Assembly (NCBI RefSeq): GCF_032854445.1
Contig: NC_088307.1
Location: forward strand, 930,001 to 994,000
Direction of reading: 5' to 3'
From: Liolophura sinensis
Taxonomy: Eukaryota > Mollusca > Polyplacophora > Chitonida > Chitonidae
Length of the DNA: 64,000 nucleotides
Part shown: piece by piece, positions 12,400 through 24,700 of the stretch
How the letters are laid out: the number at the start of each line of letters is the position of its first letter
Numbering within the stretch: the first letter of the stretch is position 1
Program-made: the position numbers and the translations under genes
Notes under the pieces: model-generated
What the model was told of the DNA's origin: nothing
Database searches by the model: none
Seen by the model: only the letters and a program-made list of their open reading frames with translations

Positions 12400-14900
12400 G
12401 TTTCCAGATCAAAGACACAGGTGGTGAATAAAAATGTCATTAAATTGCTGTTTTCACATCGCCCTATTTATAGGTCCTCCATCTGTAATATTAATTGGTT
12501 CTAGGCAGGCTGCATTGGCTTTCAACTTAGCCTTGAGTCAATGAAGCTTGCCACAGGCCAATATGACAGATCTTGGAACTGAAACAAGGCCGATGTGAAA
12601 ACAGCCATTTAATACCATAATATTATAAACCTGTTACAAGAATAGATTGAGCTAAATAAAAGATGTGTGGTCAAACTATTACAAAGGATATGGATATATG
12701 TTTCCCATATCTACATGTAATATGAAACCTACTGGTCACACAATCACTCCTTCCATCCTTGTCTGCTTGTGGCAACGGTGGTCCTTCAGACAGACATCCT
12801 GTAAAACAGGGGCATGAAACTAACATGGGTAGATATACATTTGTACATATATATGTAGCTAGTGTACATACATTTAACATCATAAATCTGCTAGGACATA
12901 GGTAGACAGGAATTAAACATTATTTTGACTGATATTAAAAGAAATAGTTTCATTTCACCACTACAGATGTAATGTATCTTCTGTTTGACATCTTACTAAA
13001 AATTATGGCTTACTTGGTATCAACAATCCACAATATAGGACCAACATAATGTTAGAAATAGCTTTTTTATGATGGCTCCAGTACATTATGAAATGCTCAG
13101 TTAATTTAAATATGATGAAATGATAAAATGCTTTTTCAATAAAATAAATTTAGAACTGTACTGTAAGAATGTTTAAGGTTTGATACCAGTAAGCAAAGTT
13201 AACTACAATGGGTGCTCGACAAAGGCATGACAGCAGGACCTTGAAATTATTTTACTGACATCAAATGTTCCATGACCAGGGCAAAATGATGATGCCACAT
13301 TAAAAACAGTAAGACGTTACAATAAAAACTCATACATTTCAGTTGTAACATATAGTAGTCATTGTGCAGACATTGCGCTACAATGCATTTGTGACGTGAC
13401 AATGGCTAAAATATCCCTCAGTCCCATTATTTTCACCATATATTAAATTGGGAGTCCTGAATATAAACAACTGTTATACTTGATACCAGAAATTCAGTAA
13501 AGTAGTTGCCAGTTCAGCTATTAAAGTGAAAAACTTGGTAAGATGTGTCAATGAAACGTCCATCCATGTTAGACAAACATGTCTGCAGATGGTAATGGTA
13601 CACCTATTCGGCACTGATGAGGCACAATTATACAGAAACATGCTGATAAACCATAAGCAACTTAAAAGTTTCTATTGATATACCATACACAAATGCTTTA
13701 AAAATGCTCTTTATCTGAATAATAGCAGCTTATAAGTGATTAAATTCACCAAAATTTAGTGAAATGTAAGATGTGTGTGTGTGTGTTTTGTTTTATTAAA
13801 TATAGTATTAACTAAATAAATTCATAATGTTAACAGTTTTATTGAAAGCCATTTAGCTGCTGTTTAAAATACATGATTTATTTTGATTTATTTGATGGGT
13901 CGTTTTACCCACGACCATCTGCAGGTTGCTGGAAGACTAAAATCTAAAATACATGACTTTCATGGCTAAATTTAATAATAATAAAAAAAAACAAACAAAA
14001 TAACAAACTGTGGATCACGTTGAAAACATGTCATTACCTCATAATTACCCAACCAATTCTTAAAAGGAAGTATCTGGAGAGAAAAACACATGGACATCGA
14101 ATAAGTGAGTAGTACCATGAATATAAATAATGTATCATTGATAGGCCTTGTATATGAGGCCATATTCATGAACTTAATACACCAAACTACAAACCGTGGA
14201 TAAGGTTGAGAACATCACAACATGCCTTAACATTACAAAACTCATTCTCAAAAAAAAAAGAATTAGATGACCAGAAACAAAAATATATGTACAATATGTA
14301 CTCTTTCAAATAGTGCCTACTTGCCTCAGCACATGTTCAACAGCCTGCTTGCCTGTGGTTCGAACTTTGTTGCATCACGACCTGTTGTGACGGTAAGTGA
14401 CGTTTGAGATCACACCGTGAAGCCATCTGGCGGCAGGGGGAGAGAGCCTGTTTCTTGTAGTCACGTTATGATTAAGGTCGACTTTTTCGTAATGGAGTGC
14501 AAGTTTCTTTTGATTGCCAACTTAACGCTCAGTAATCTCCATGGAACCGGTCCCTGCCAGACGCTCGGCAGCAGGTCCTTGACATCATTTTATTGACTTC
14601 AAATGTTCCTTTGAAGTGATATTCAACGAGGGCGAAGCGCAAGTTGAATATAACTTGTCGAGAGCTGACAATTCCTGATATCCAACCCCACAGCATGCAC
14701 CATATGTTTTATTATACCGAAAAACAACAGTACCTTTTCGGAGTTGTACTTTAAATCGCCGAATTTGTTCGTCGATAAGGGAGCTATAACTATCGTCCGG
14801 TCGATTACGAACAAGAGACGCCGTAGAGCTCTCAAAGGGAGATAACTGCTGTGAAATAAACGCATGTGATCGTTGGATATTAGCACGAGGTCGTTGGATA
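12400..14900. other. No gene seen; dispersed repeat fragments
   Basis: AT-rich. The stretch near 13222-13275 (GCAGGACCTTGAAATTATTT) has a diverged partner at about 14570-14620. A reverse-strand open frame from an ATG at 14911 down to 14585 (108 codons) has no recognisable similarity and ends in a repeat containing an ATTCAAC/GTTGAAT inverted pair, so I do not call it a gene. Confidence 0.45.
13868..13935 (-). mobile_element. SINE fragment
   Basis: TTTATTTGATGGGTCGTTTT then ACCCACGACCATCTGCAGGT: the reverse complement of the SINE 3' region with its middle deleted. Confidence 0.55.
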
Positions 14901-15540
14901 TATTGCCTCATGAACGTGGGATAATACTTTGTGAGCGTGACGTTGCATTTGTTGGAGTGCGTAATCGTTGTACATCATGTTTTGCGGAATAGCATGTGAC
15001 CGTCACTCGACCAATGGAGAACCGAGAATTACCCTAGATATTAGGTATAACGGTTGGCCGGGTGTCGATATAATGTGACTGAGTGGGGTGTCATGTTTGG
15101 TGTCTTCGCCATGGCGGCCCGGCAACTTTTACACGTACATGTAACACATTTTCACGTGACAAAAGCACCCGCGCAAGGACAGAAATTCACGTGACAATGC
15201 AGCCTCCCGTTTGGGCGAGGAATCGGACATCTTGGTTTATTTGTCGCGTGCACTCGCGCGAGATTTTTTACACCGATGGCGCCTGTATTGCATCAGTCGC
15301 GTGTTGGTGTGTTCGCGCGAGCTGATGTCCGTGTTCATCCAAACGCGTGCCTACATTTACCTCCGCGTAAGACAACGATAAATGATATGGGCCTAATTCC
15401 TTACGGGGGTAAAATACATACGCGGACACATACTCCTTACAGCACATGCGCCGCTGTCTACATTCACTTTACATCACTGTCTCCATGCAGATTTAACAAC
15501 GGGGTTATTGAATTTATTTGTTTCATTCTTACTTAGCGGC
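14900..15540 (+). promoter_or_regulatory. CpG-rich stretch with CACGTG boxes, candidate promoter
   Basis: CpG density is visibly higher than around it (for example TCGCGCGAG at about 15256 and 15312). TCACGTGAC occurs at 15152-15160 and 15188-15196, the palindromic E-box bound by bHLH-ZIP factors such as USF/MITF-TFE in animals. No coding exon is attached. As FBXW5 appears to have an untranslated first exon, this could be its promoter about 6 kb upstream; that link is inference. Confidence 0.35.
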
Positions 15541-16131
15541 TTACTCAAGAATTCCCCTCTTTTATGAACGCCGGCAGGGTTATGAATGACAGATATCACA
15601 ATGTCCGTTGTAGACCGTTGAATATCTGATAAAACCTGACAAACCAACCTGACTTAAAGTCGCAGCCGAACCAGGGAGAGCAGCAAAAATATGAATACAC
15701 ACGATATCACTGAACAAGAACCTGCCCGTCACAGCGATCATTTATCGTCTGAGCCACCAAGACCCCGTGGATACCTGGAGCCTTTTTCAGTCCCTATATA
15801 ATGGCCGGCAAAACTGAAGGATACATTGACAAAATGAGGCAGACATCCAGTAATATAGTTAGCAGGAAATTGAAGATATGCATGCTAATGACATACTAAT
15901 TCAGTTGGCAATAGATACACGTAAGAACCACCCTAGAGAGGGTGTGGTTGTTTGTTTTTTTTTTTTAATAAATTGTTTTAAATAAATCAGTAACGGTCGT
16001 AGGGTATCACGGATCCTACGCCAAAGAACCAGGATTACATAGATTTATTCGGGGGCGTAATTTTGGGATCAGCTGGGCTATCTGTAATTTTGTTGTATAA
16101 GATAAGCTATCTGGTGGGATTTGTTCCGGGA

Positions 16132-16430
16132 CATGGCGTCTTGGAGCAGATGAACTATCCGGGAGCTGTTAGCGAACATTATCTGTTGAAACAGGTGAAC
16201 TATCTGGGAGCTGTTGTCGAACATTACCTGTTGAAACAGATGAACTGTCTGGGAGCTGTTGTCGAACATTATCTGTTGAAACAGATGAACTGTCTGGCAG
16301 CTGTTGTCGAACATTATCTGTTGAAACAGATGAACTATCTGGGAGCTGTTGTCGAACATTTAATTATCTGTTGAAACAGATGAACTATCTGAAATCTGTT
16401 CTCGAACATTATCTGCCGAAACAGATAAAC
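16132..16430. repeat. 45-bp tandem repeat, about 6.5 copies
   Basis: Unit GATGAACTATCTGGGAGCTG plus TTGTCGAACATTATCTGTTGAAACA. The period is a multiple of three, which opens frames on both strands; these are not genes. Confidence 0.9.
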
Positions 16431-17900
16431 CTCCGTGGCCGAGGTAATTAGCGGTCACAGTCTCTCATGTAGGCCTACATGTAATGTGCACCTTACACTG
16501 TAGGCCCTGTAGCCTATGTGATATCACAGGCCTATATATGCCGATAAGGGCAGGGCTAAACGTACAACGTAACACGTAAAGAATAACGTTTTTTTTTTAC
16601 TTGGTCAGTACAGGTCTTGATCGTTTGTGTTTATATAGCCGCGGAGGGATACGGACACAGTCCGCGAGGCCGAAGTACCACCTGATAATACAACATGTAC
16701 CGGTACTGTAGACTAGTGTAGCAAAAACACAATTACATTCAACCAAAGAAAAAAAATCTAAAAATAAAAGGCAGTAATATTCATCTGTGTTTTCGTTATT
16801 GCTGTCTTTATTGATGACAAGCTTGCTATCAATTTGTAGCTGAACAACAGCTGACTTGCCTAGATTTTCGTGAAGTGTCAGCTACCAGTTATATGATGTG
16901 TTTACCCAAGTCCCCACAGTGTCGTACCCTGAAGCCAGGTGCAGTGTTTTCTCTCAGCTTCTTCAACCCGGCCCATAATGCACTGCGCTGTTTTATGGCT
17001 ACCGCACTGATGGCGTCGAACAGACATCGAGCCTCGAGTTACCTTTGAAACAACACGATTTTCGCTGCGTTTGACGGAAGGTAAAGTACGCAATGAGGAC
17101 ATTGCACGACTAAATACCAAACAGAATGCGTTGCATGAAGGGTAGATGCTGGTTGTTGTTTGGCTGCTGCAGATTTGTGGCGTGTGTGTTTGTGTGGAGT
17201 ATAGCTGGCTCTGGCGATGATTTAGACTGGCATTCAAACCTTGCCACTGTTTACAAATAAATCGTTAAGTGTGACCACTTTATGGGCTAAACGACCAGCA
17301 GTATTCTGCGGCTATATTTTTATTTTATCGGTTGTATAGGTCTAACACCTAAGACAGTAAAGAGGCAGTGATGTCGAAAAACTGAATTCATGCATTTTAA
17401 CAGGTGCACGCACCGGCTAGCATCGTTAAAACCATAAGCTCATCGTGCTGTATTCGTGAGACATGACCTAAAGGCCCCCAACTGCCATCTAACATAATGT
17501 CAAATTTGTGAAAATGGGTTGTATTTCATGGTTGGTATACCAGTAGATGTACCAACAACATCATACGTGTTAATACTGCATCCCTTAGCTCAGGTAGACC
17601 TATACCTAAATCTTTATTTCACGCAACAGTTGTTAGAGGTAATTACCACCTAAAACAGCTCAGAATGTGTTTAATTTACCTGAGGGAACATTTACCGCTG
17701 TTTACATTGTGCATTAAACCTTGCCCACCACAAAACTACGTCAACCAAGTGGCCTCCGTAATTACATGTACATGTATTAACTAATCAGTTCTGAGATTCG
17801 TTGAACCAAACCAGGCAAATCACCAGTTTATAGAAATTAAACACTTCAACGAGATTGACCCTGAGGTCATGACCTTTAGTCAGTCTCTGCCAAATGTAAT
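16431..17900. other. No coding gene seen; possible untranslated exon near 16990-17081
   Basis: Moderately CpG-containing DNA around 16920-17090 ends in a donor-like GACGGAAG|GTAAAG at about 17081. It could be an untranslated first exon of FBXW5 spliced to 21337, but nothing in the sequence proves it. Confidence 0.2.
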
Positions 17901-17924
17901 TGCTGGCTTCCTCTCCGTCAGGCA

Positions 17925-18046
17925 ACAACCTGTGGATGGTCGTGGGTTTCCTCCTGGCTCTGCCTGTTTCCTTCGACCATAATGCTGGCTGCTGTTGCAT
18001 AATGGAATTATTCTGGAGTATGGCATAAAAGACCATTTAAATAAGT
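17925..18046 (+). mobile_element. SINE 3' part
   Basis: Reads CAACCTGTGGATGGTCGTGG, GTTTCCTCC, CATAATGCTGGCTGC, ATTCTGGAGTATGGCATAAA and ends in AAATAAGTAGA: the molluscan-type SINE tail in + orientation. Confidence 0.7.
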
Positions 18047-18251
18047 AGATTGTCATGAATCGGTTGTGGTTCAGCCGGCCAGCCTAAAAACATGTTAGTT
18101 AATTTATGGGAACATATGTACATGTGAACAGCAGTAAATATTTCTGACCAAAAATCTAACGCATTTGGGGCGGTTTCACAGCGTATTTCTCGCAATTGCA
18201 TTGCTCGAATGAGAGGTGACCGACTACGCAACCGCCCAGTATATGTACACC

Positions 18252-19062
18252 AACAACCATGGTAAACAGGTATGGTCAGCCAACGACCATGGTAAACAGG
18301 TATGGTCAGCCAACGACCATGGTAAACAGGTATGGTCAGCCAACGACCATGGTAAACAGGTATGGTCAGCCAACGACCATGGTAAACAGGTGTGGTCAGC
18401 CAACGACCATGGTAAACAGGTGTGGTCAGCCAACGGCCATGGTAAACAGGTGTGGTCAGCAAACGACCATGGTAAACAGGTGTGGTCAGCCAACGACCAT
18501 GGTAAACAGGTGTGGTCAGCCAACGACCTTGGTAAACAGGTGTGGTCAACCAAGGACCTTGGTAAACAGGTGTGATCAGCCAACGATCATGGTAGACAGG
18601 TGTGATCAGCCAATTACCATGGTAAACAGGTGTGATCAGCCGACCATGGTAAACAGGTGTGGTCAGCCAACGACTTTGGTAAACAGGTGTCGTCAGCCAA
18701 CGACCATGGTAAACAGGTATGGTCAGCCAACGACCATGGTAAACAGGTGTGGTCAGCCAATGACCATGGTAAACAGGTGTGGTCAGCCAACGACCATGGT
18801 AAACAGGTGTGATCAGCCATCGACCATGGTAAACAGGTGTGGTCAGCCAACGACCATGGTAAACAGGTATGGTCAGCCAACGACCATGGTAAACAGGTAT
18901 GGTCAGCCAACGGCCATGGTAAACAGGTGTGGTCAGCCAACGACCATGGTAAACAGGTGTGGTCAGCCAACGACCATGGTAAACAGGTATGGTCAGCCAA
19001 CGACCATGGTAAACAGGTGTGGTCAGCCAACGACAATGGTAAACAGTTATGGTCAGCCAGGT
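18252..19062. repeat. 30-bp minisatellite, 27 copies
   Basis: Unit CAACGACCATGGTAAACAGG plus TGTGGTCAGC, regularly spaced every 30 bp with a few one- to three-base losses near 18640. Each unit has an ACCATGGT palindrome and a donor-like ACAG|GTATGG. The period is divisible by three, so long open frames appear in several frames on both strands, up to 374 codons on the - strand; their products are pure repeat. Confidence 0.97.
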
Positions 19063-19224
19063 GTTTAATTTCCCTATCATGCCTATGGCTACATATAAGT
19101 CTGTAGGAGACAGAAGGTGGGTGTCAGAATGGAGGAGCAGAGGGCGAGGGGGGGGATGCATTTAGGTGGAGACTGGGTAATTTGGAACTTAATGTAACAC
19201 TACGTGTAACTGCCTTGTGGATCT

Positions 19225-19620
19225 GTAATGGCATAAGGTCATATATATGACAGTACCTGTAACTGTATTGTGGCCCAGTAATGACATGATCATAATAATA
19301 CTGACAAGTGCCTTGTGGCCCTATAATGTCATCATCGTAACAGTACTGGTAAGTGCCTTCTGGCCCTGTCCTGATCGTAACAGTACTGGTAAGTGCCTTC
19401 TGGCCCTGCCCTGATCGTAACAGTACTGGTAAGTGCCTTCTGGCCCTGTCATGATCGTAACAGTACTGGTAAGTGCCTTCTGGCCCTGTCATGATCGTAA
19501 CAGTACTGGTAAGTGCCTTCTGGCCCTGTCATGATCGTAACAGTACTGGTAAACTGCCTTGTGGCCCTGTCCTGATCGTAACAGTACTGGTAAACTGCCT
19601 TGTGGCCCTGTAATATATAC
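19225..19620. repeat. 40-bp minisatellite, about 10 copies
   Basis: Unit GATCGTAACAGTACTGGTAA plus GTGCCTTCTGGCCCTGTCAT; the central copies are nearly identical, the outer copies diverged or 41 bp long. A SINE begins about 70 bp downstream. Confidence 0.93.
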
Positions 19621-19693
19621 AATTCTGGTTGACTGCATGTTACACTAAGAGGGTTTTCACATTTCATGGGTGAGGTTGGGATCGGGACGGGCG

Positions 19694-19905
19694 GTCAGTG
19701 GCGTAGTGGTTAGTGTGGTAGCTCTCACCAATGCAATTGCTGTGAGTTCCAACCCAGCTCATGCTGACCAACCCCTCAGTTATATATGGGAAGGTCCCCC
19801 ATGCTCTGCCAGGTTTCCTTCCATAAGAATCCTGGCCTCCAGCATGTTTAAATGAAATATTCTGGAGTATGGCGTAAAACTCCAATCAAATAAATAAATA
19901 TTCGA
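19694..19905 (+). mobile_element. Full-length tRNA-derived SINE
   Basis: tRNA-like head with A-box (TAGTGGTTAGTGTGG) and B-box (GAGTTCCAACCC), a body with CCATGCTCTGCCAGG, and a tail GAAATATTCTGGAGTATGGC then AATCAAATAAATAAATA. This is the most complete copy in the window and shows that the tails elsewhere belong to a tRNA SINE. Confidence 0.75.
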
Positions 19906-20059
19906 AGTGGAATCTAATGATGTATTTCTACCCCAAGAGGCTTGTGTTAATTTACATGTACCTGTTATCCCAGGCTTGGGAACCTGAAAAGTGCATTTGA
20001 TGGGACAGTCGAATATTTTAGCCAGGCCTATAAAGTGGAATTATATACACACCTACATG

Positions 20060-20262
20060 GGAATTGAAATGCCCTGTCATGTTTTGTACCCAGTGTCAGC
20101 ATAATGTGACTGGGTAGGGTGCCTTGTTTGGTGTTTTCATCATGATACTTCCGTGGCAGCAGCACTTTGGTGGCATCTTGACACACACCTAATGACTCCA
20201 TGTCGTCGCATGACTGAAAAATTGTTAAGTATGACATAAAACCCCATGCACAGGTATGTGTG
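20060..20262 (+). mobile_element. SINE, second family (body and tail)
   Basis: Contains GTCAGCATAATGTGACTGGG, GTGGCAGCAGCACTTTGGTG and CATGACTGAAAAATTGTTAA followed by AAAACCCCATGCA. The same order is seen at 23166, 29432 and 49745. Confidence 0.7.
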
Positions 20263-20430
20263 CTTGTTTTGAGGCTTGGTTAAATTCCGTGTTTCTGTGT
20301 GTGCACTGTGTCTGTGTACAGGTACGAAAACAGTAGCAGTCCTTGATGGATACCTTGTTTACCGCCCTCTGATGCCTAGTGACATGTATAATTACATGTT
20401 ATTAATTTACTCCGTATTCTTCTGTTGCAG

Positions 20431-20535
20431 TTTTGTGACATCTTAAGGCATTGTGAAGAAGTCCTAAGAGAGAAGTTGTTTCTGCAGAAGAAGTTTGACA
20501 AGGGGTTTTTGTGTTGCTTGCGTATAACGAATTAA
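20431..20535 (+). CDS. Possible terminal coding exon of an unidentified gene
   Basis: A good acceptor (CGTATTCTTCTGTTGCAG) is followed by 34 open codons and TAA, with exon-like composition (CDILRHCEEVLREKLFLQKK). No similarity recognised, no partner exons found upstream, and no clear poly(A) signal. It could be a decoy or an alternative exon. Listed because splice site and frame agree. Confidence 0.22.
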   Translation, partial: FCDILRHCEEVLREKLFLQKKFDKGFLCCLRITN

Positions 20536-20586
20536 CCCAGTGAGTTTGTGTTTAACTGATACATGATACCCCAAGCATACAAACAC

Positions 20587-20591
<5 letters not shown>

Positions 20592-20653
<62 letters not shown>
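20592..20653. repeat. (TA)n microsatellite
   Basis: About 31 uninterrupted TA dinucleotides. Confidence 0.98.
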
Positions 20654-20656
<3 letters not shown>

Positions 20657-20916
20657 ACACAGACATGCGCTTGTACACTATGTAGAGGATATTGCACAGT
20701 TAAGGTCAAATACCTTGAATATTACATTTAAGTTTTCATGAGAGCTATATTGATGTAGTCAGCCTTCACTGTTCAATATTCTGTTCATTTATATGTTGAC
20801 AGTATGTAAGTGATATTGTGCATTTGAGCATTTTTATGTGGCATGTTTTAGCAGGCTTGGCCAAATCAGTTGTTTTCCACCCATGAGCCCGGTCAGACAT
20901 TTCATCCATTCACGAA

Positions 20917-21325
20917 TGGGCTGTGGTCTAGTGGTTAAAGGTACTTGCCTTTCACTCAGGACACACAAGGTGCGGGTTCAAAGCCATCACTGGACAGGCA
21001 ATTTTTGTATTTCTCTTTGTTGGCCTAATGTTAGAGCTTCCGCCTTGAAGTTGGGAAACTTGGGATCAGAGCCGGTGGGGTCATACCAATGACTTGAAAA
21101 TTGTACTTGTTGCTGCCTTGATCGCTAGGTGCATAGCACTGAGAGGTTAGAACAGGGAAACATGACCTTTTGTCCTGGTGTCAGGATAATGTGACTGAGT
21201 GGGATGGTAGTTAACCATAGTCCGCCTGGTTTCCTCCACTCTTTGGTCTTTGGTCTTTGAATGGGGTAAAAAAAATTGAATATAGATGCAGTGTTGAACA
21301 GCAATCAAGTAAATAAATAAATTTT
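20917..21325 (+). mobile_element. Composite SINE with tRNA head, next to FBXW5 exon 1
   Basis: Head with A-box-like TGGTCTAGTGGTTAAAGG and B-box GGGTTCAAAGCC, then a second head-like segment (GTTAGAGCTTCCGCC, GGGATCAGAGCC), the second-family body (GTCAGGATAATGTGACTGAG), and finally the first-family tail (TGGTTTCCTCCACTC, AATCAAGTAAATAAATAAAT). Both families are fused in one element, ending about 10 bp before the FBXW5 splice acceptor. Confidence 0.65.
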
Positions 21326-21415
21326 GTTTTGTGCAGGTGTTGAGTGTCATTGAGATGTAGTCGCAGCTGTTTCGAGTTACCTGCCTCTTTCTTGCGTCCC
21401 CCTGTTGGCTGGTCT

Positions 21416-21781
21416 ATGGAGAAGTCACGTCGCCGGAAGCCAATCTGGCAAACGGCCCCTGACGACCTGCTGATCCGCGTCTTCAGCTTCCTACCGGCAC
21501 GAGCGCTCCTCAATGTGGCCCAGTGCTGCAAGAACTGGTTCCGGGTGGCCAATGATGAGTTCCTTTGGAAGGATCTGTTTTACCGTGCCTGGCAAATTGA
21601 CCCGGTTATCCCCAGAGCTCTGGGCAAGTCGTCGTGGCAGGGCGAGTTTAAGCGACTGGCATACCACACCCCGGCTCTGGAGAGTGAGGTCATCAAACAG
21701 CACAATGACCAGGTGCTACACGTCAGCTTCGCACACAACGGCTCTATGTTTGCCACCAGCTCTAAAGATGGACACATCAAG
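21416..21781 (+). CDS. FBXW5: FBXW5 coding exon 1 (F-box, start of WD1)
   Basis: 122 codons from ATG to an AAG|GTAGTT donor, phase 0. It holds the whole F-box and the start of WD repeat 1 (ends SSKDGHIK). An in-frame TGA just upstream excludes N-terminal extension. A CAG acceptor-like site at 21334-21336 (GTGCAG before GTGTTGAG) suggests that an untranslated 5' exon is spliced on, so the promoter probably lies further left; this is inference. Confidence 0.93.
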
Positions 21782-24700
21782 GTAGTTTACCAAAATATTT
21801 TGTGTAACCCTACATACATATACACTGTAGTTACTAAATTGCACCTACTGAGATGCTTTTGTTTCGGTTTGCTCTGAAAAAGTCCTTTTTATTTGGACAA
21901 TAGTTTTCGTTCGAATGCAAAATACTGTTCACCAAAAAGGAAAATAGTAATAATGACAGTAATAATTGTACGTGACCTGCTGTAATTTCTCAACCTTTTT
22001 GCCTGATTGCAGGTGTTGATTCAAGCATATTCTGAAGGCATTATTCTGTGTAAACTTAGCAAATTATACTTTATGTCAAGCCCTCAAATTGACCAACCCA
22101 AACAATGTCCTTTTGTCTCCTAAATCTGAAAGTTGCTCTCTCATATGCGAAAAAGTTGAGGAATTGGGGTACATGCACTTCAGAGATGTGCATGTGACTT
22201 TCTTGTTGTCACAGTCAAGCTTACCATCCCTTCACAGCTCAAACCCTAATGTGATACATGTGCCAAAATGTCACACCAAAACTGACTGGCCACTGGTAGT
22301 TGGGGTGGCATGGTGGAGTCCAATTCTCACTGTTTCAGCTTCATCTTAAATTTACTTATTTATCTGATTGGTGTTTTACACCTTACTCAGGAATATTTGA
22401 CTTATATGAGGGTGGCCAGCAGTATGGTGGGAGGAAACCGAATGTGCTGTTAGTCTGGTACAACACCCGGGGGTTAGTCCGTCACAACACCTTGCGGTTT
22501 GTTAAGCATAAATACCGGGCGGTTAGTATGGCATAATACCTGGTGATTAGTCCACCACAACACCTGGTGGTTTGTTCAGCACAATACCTGGCAGTTAGTC
22601 TGGCATAACACCTGACGGGTAGTCCTCCACAACACCTGGCGCTTTGTTCAGCACAATACCTGGTGTTAGTCTGGCATATCACCTGGCAGTTAGTCTGGCA
22701 TAACACCTGGCGGTTAGTCCAGCACAACACCTGGCGGTAAGTCTGGCATATCACCTTGGCGGTTAGTCTTGTACAACACCTGGCGGTTAGCCTGCCACAA
22801 CAACTGATGGTTTGTTCAGCACAATACCTGGCAGGAGAAGGAGATTTATTTCAGGTACTACAGTATCTTCGGCTCATAATCCTGACCTCTGTTGTACATG
22901 TATAAATGAAGAAGTGGAAGATGTAAAGTGGTTGTTTTGTCAATTTGGCAGGTGTGGAACACATCATATCCCGTGTCGCTGAGGTTCCAGGAGGACATGA
23001 AGAACTTCACCTGGAAGTACACGCAGTTCTCGCAGTTCAACGAGAGCGACACACTTCTGCTCGTGTCAGGCGTACATTTTGAGTCATTGAGTATGTCGGG
23101 TGAGATTGCTGTGTTCAGCTTGACAGGTGAGAGCATTGTGATTGGCCTGCTACAATGACACACGACCACTTCGATGACCTTATGGTTAGAGCGTCTGCCT
23201 CAAAGTCAGGAGACCTCTGGATCAAACCCCATTTGGGTCATACCAAAGACTATGAAAATGGTACTTGTTGCTGCCTTTCTTTGCGCTCAGCACTTAGAGG
23301 TCAGAGCAGGGAAACATGACTGGTTGGCCTTGTGTCAGTATAATGAGGCTGATTGGGGTATTACGTCTTGTGTCTTTGGCATGATACTTCAGTGATAGCA
23401 GCACTGCGGCGGCATGGACTCTCCCTGCCAGAAGAAGACACAGTGTATGTACACACACACATAATGTCTCCTCGTCGTCATGTGACTGAAAAATTGTTAA
23501 GTACGATGTTAAACCCCAAGCATGCATACATATGTATACAATGACACACTGGTTGTAACATAAGTATATCAGACAATCCTTAACTAAGGATGAGATAAGA
23601 AAGTTGTGTAAGGAATTCTTTTTTTTTTTTGTTTTGTGGCTTAATAAATAGATATTGATTGTGAAGAAATTATCATCAGGAGGAAAATAAGAAAGAAGAA
23701 AAACTTCTATCAAAATTCCAGTAGTTCCATTTTTTGTTTGGCCATTTTTTGAGTTGGCCAGGTTTATTCCGTACCAACATGGTTTACAAAAGGCATTTCT
23801 ATATTGTAACTGTCTGAAAGCTCAAATGCGGTCTTGGATAGGACATTTGTAGATTCCTCTGCTCTCACTGTATGGATGTGATAGCAATTGCCTGAGTAAT
23901 TAAAGCTCCATTTATTAATCTGATTGGTGTTTTGTGCCGCAAAAGAGCATTTCAGTTCGTATACAATGGCGGCCAACATTATGGTGGGAGGAAACCGGGC
24001 TATGCCAGGGGAAACCCTGACCATTTGCAGGTTGCAGCAGTACCCTGCAACTACATTGTATACAATGGCGTCCAACATGGGCTATGCCGGCGGAAACCCA
24101 TGACCATCTGCAGGTTGCAGCAGTGCCCTGCACCTACATTGTATACAATGGCGTCCAACATTGGCTATGCCGGGGGACACCCATGATCATCTCCAGGTTG
24201 CAGCAGTGCCCTGCACCTACATTGTATACAATGGCGTCCAACATGGGCTATGCTGGGGGAAAGCCATGACCATCTGTAGGTTGCAGCCGTGCCCTGCACC
24301 TACATTGTATACAATGGCGTCCAACATTTTCTATGCTGGGGGAAAGCCATGACCATTTGCAGGTTGCAGCCGTGCCCTGGCCCTACATTGTATACAATGG
24401 CGTCCAACATGGGCTTTGCCGGGGGACACACATGACCATCTCCAGGTTGCAGCAGTGCCCTGCACCTACATTGTATACAATGGCGTCCAACATGGGCTAT
24501 GCTGGGGGAAAGCCATGACCATTTGCAGGTTGCAGCCGTGCCCTGGCCCTACATTGTATACAATGGCGTCCAACATGGGCTTTGCCGGGGGACACACATG
24601 ACCATCTCCAGGTTGCAGCAGTGCCCTGCACCTACATTGTATACAATGGCGTCCAACATGGGCTATGCTGGGGGAAAGCCATGACCATCTCCAGGTTGCA

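Noticed and set aside
12736-12800. Possible small - strand exon after TTTTACAG (CLSEGPPLPQADKDG)
   Set aside because: Acceptor plausible but no good donor and no partner exons.
14585-14911. 108-codon ATG-started frame on the - strand
   Set aside because: No recognisable similarity, overlaps dispersed-repeat sequence, and another frame on the same strand is also open. Insufficient support.
18252-19062. CRISPR-like regular array
   Set aside because: Units are directly adjacent with no unique spacers, in a eukaryotic genome with no cas genes.
18037-19161. A 374-codon frame on the - strand and others on both strands
   Set aside because: By-product of the 30-bp minisatellite; several frames on both strands are open at once and the product is pure repeat.
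20917-20990. Possible tRNA gene (A-box and B-box present)
   Set aside because: No complete cloverleaf, and it is followed by a SINE body; the same heads recur at 19694, 23166 and 49745.
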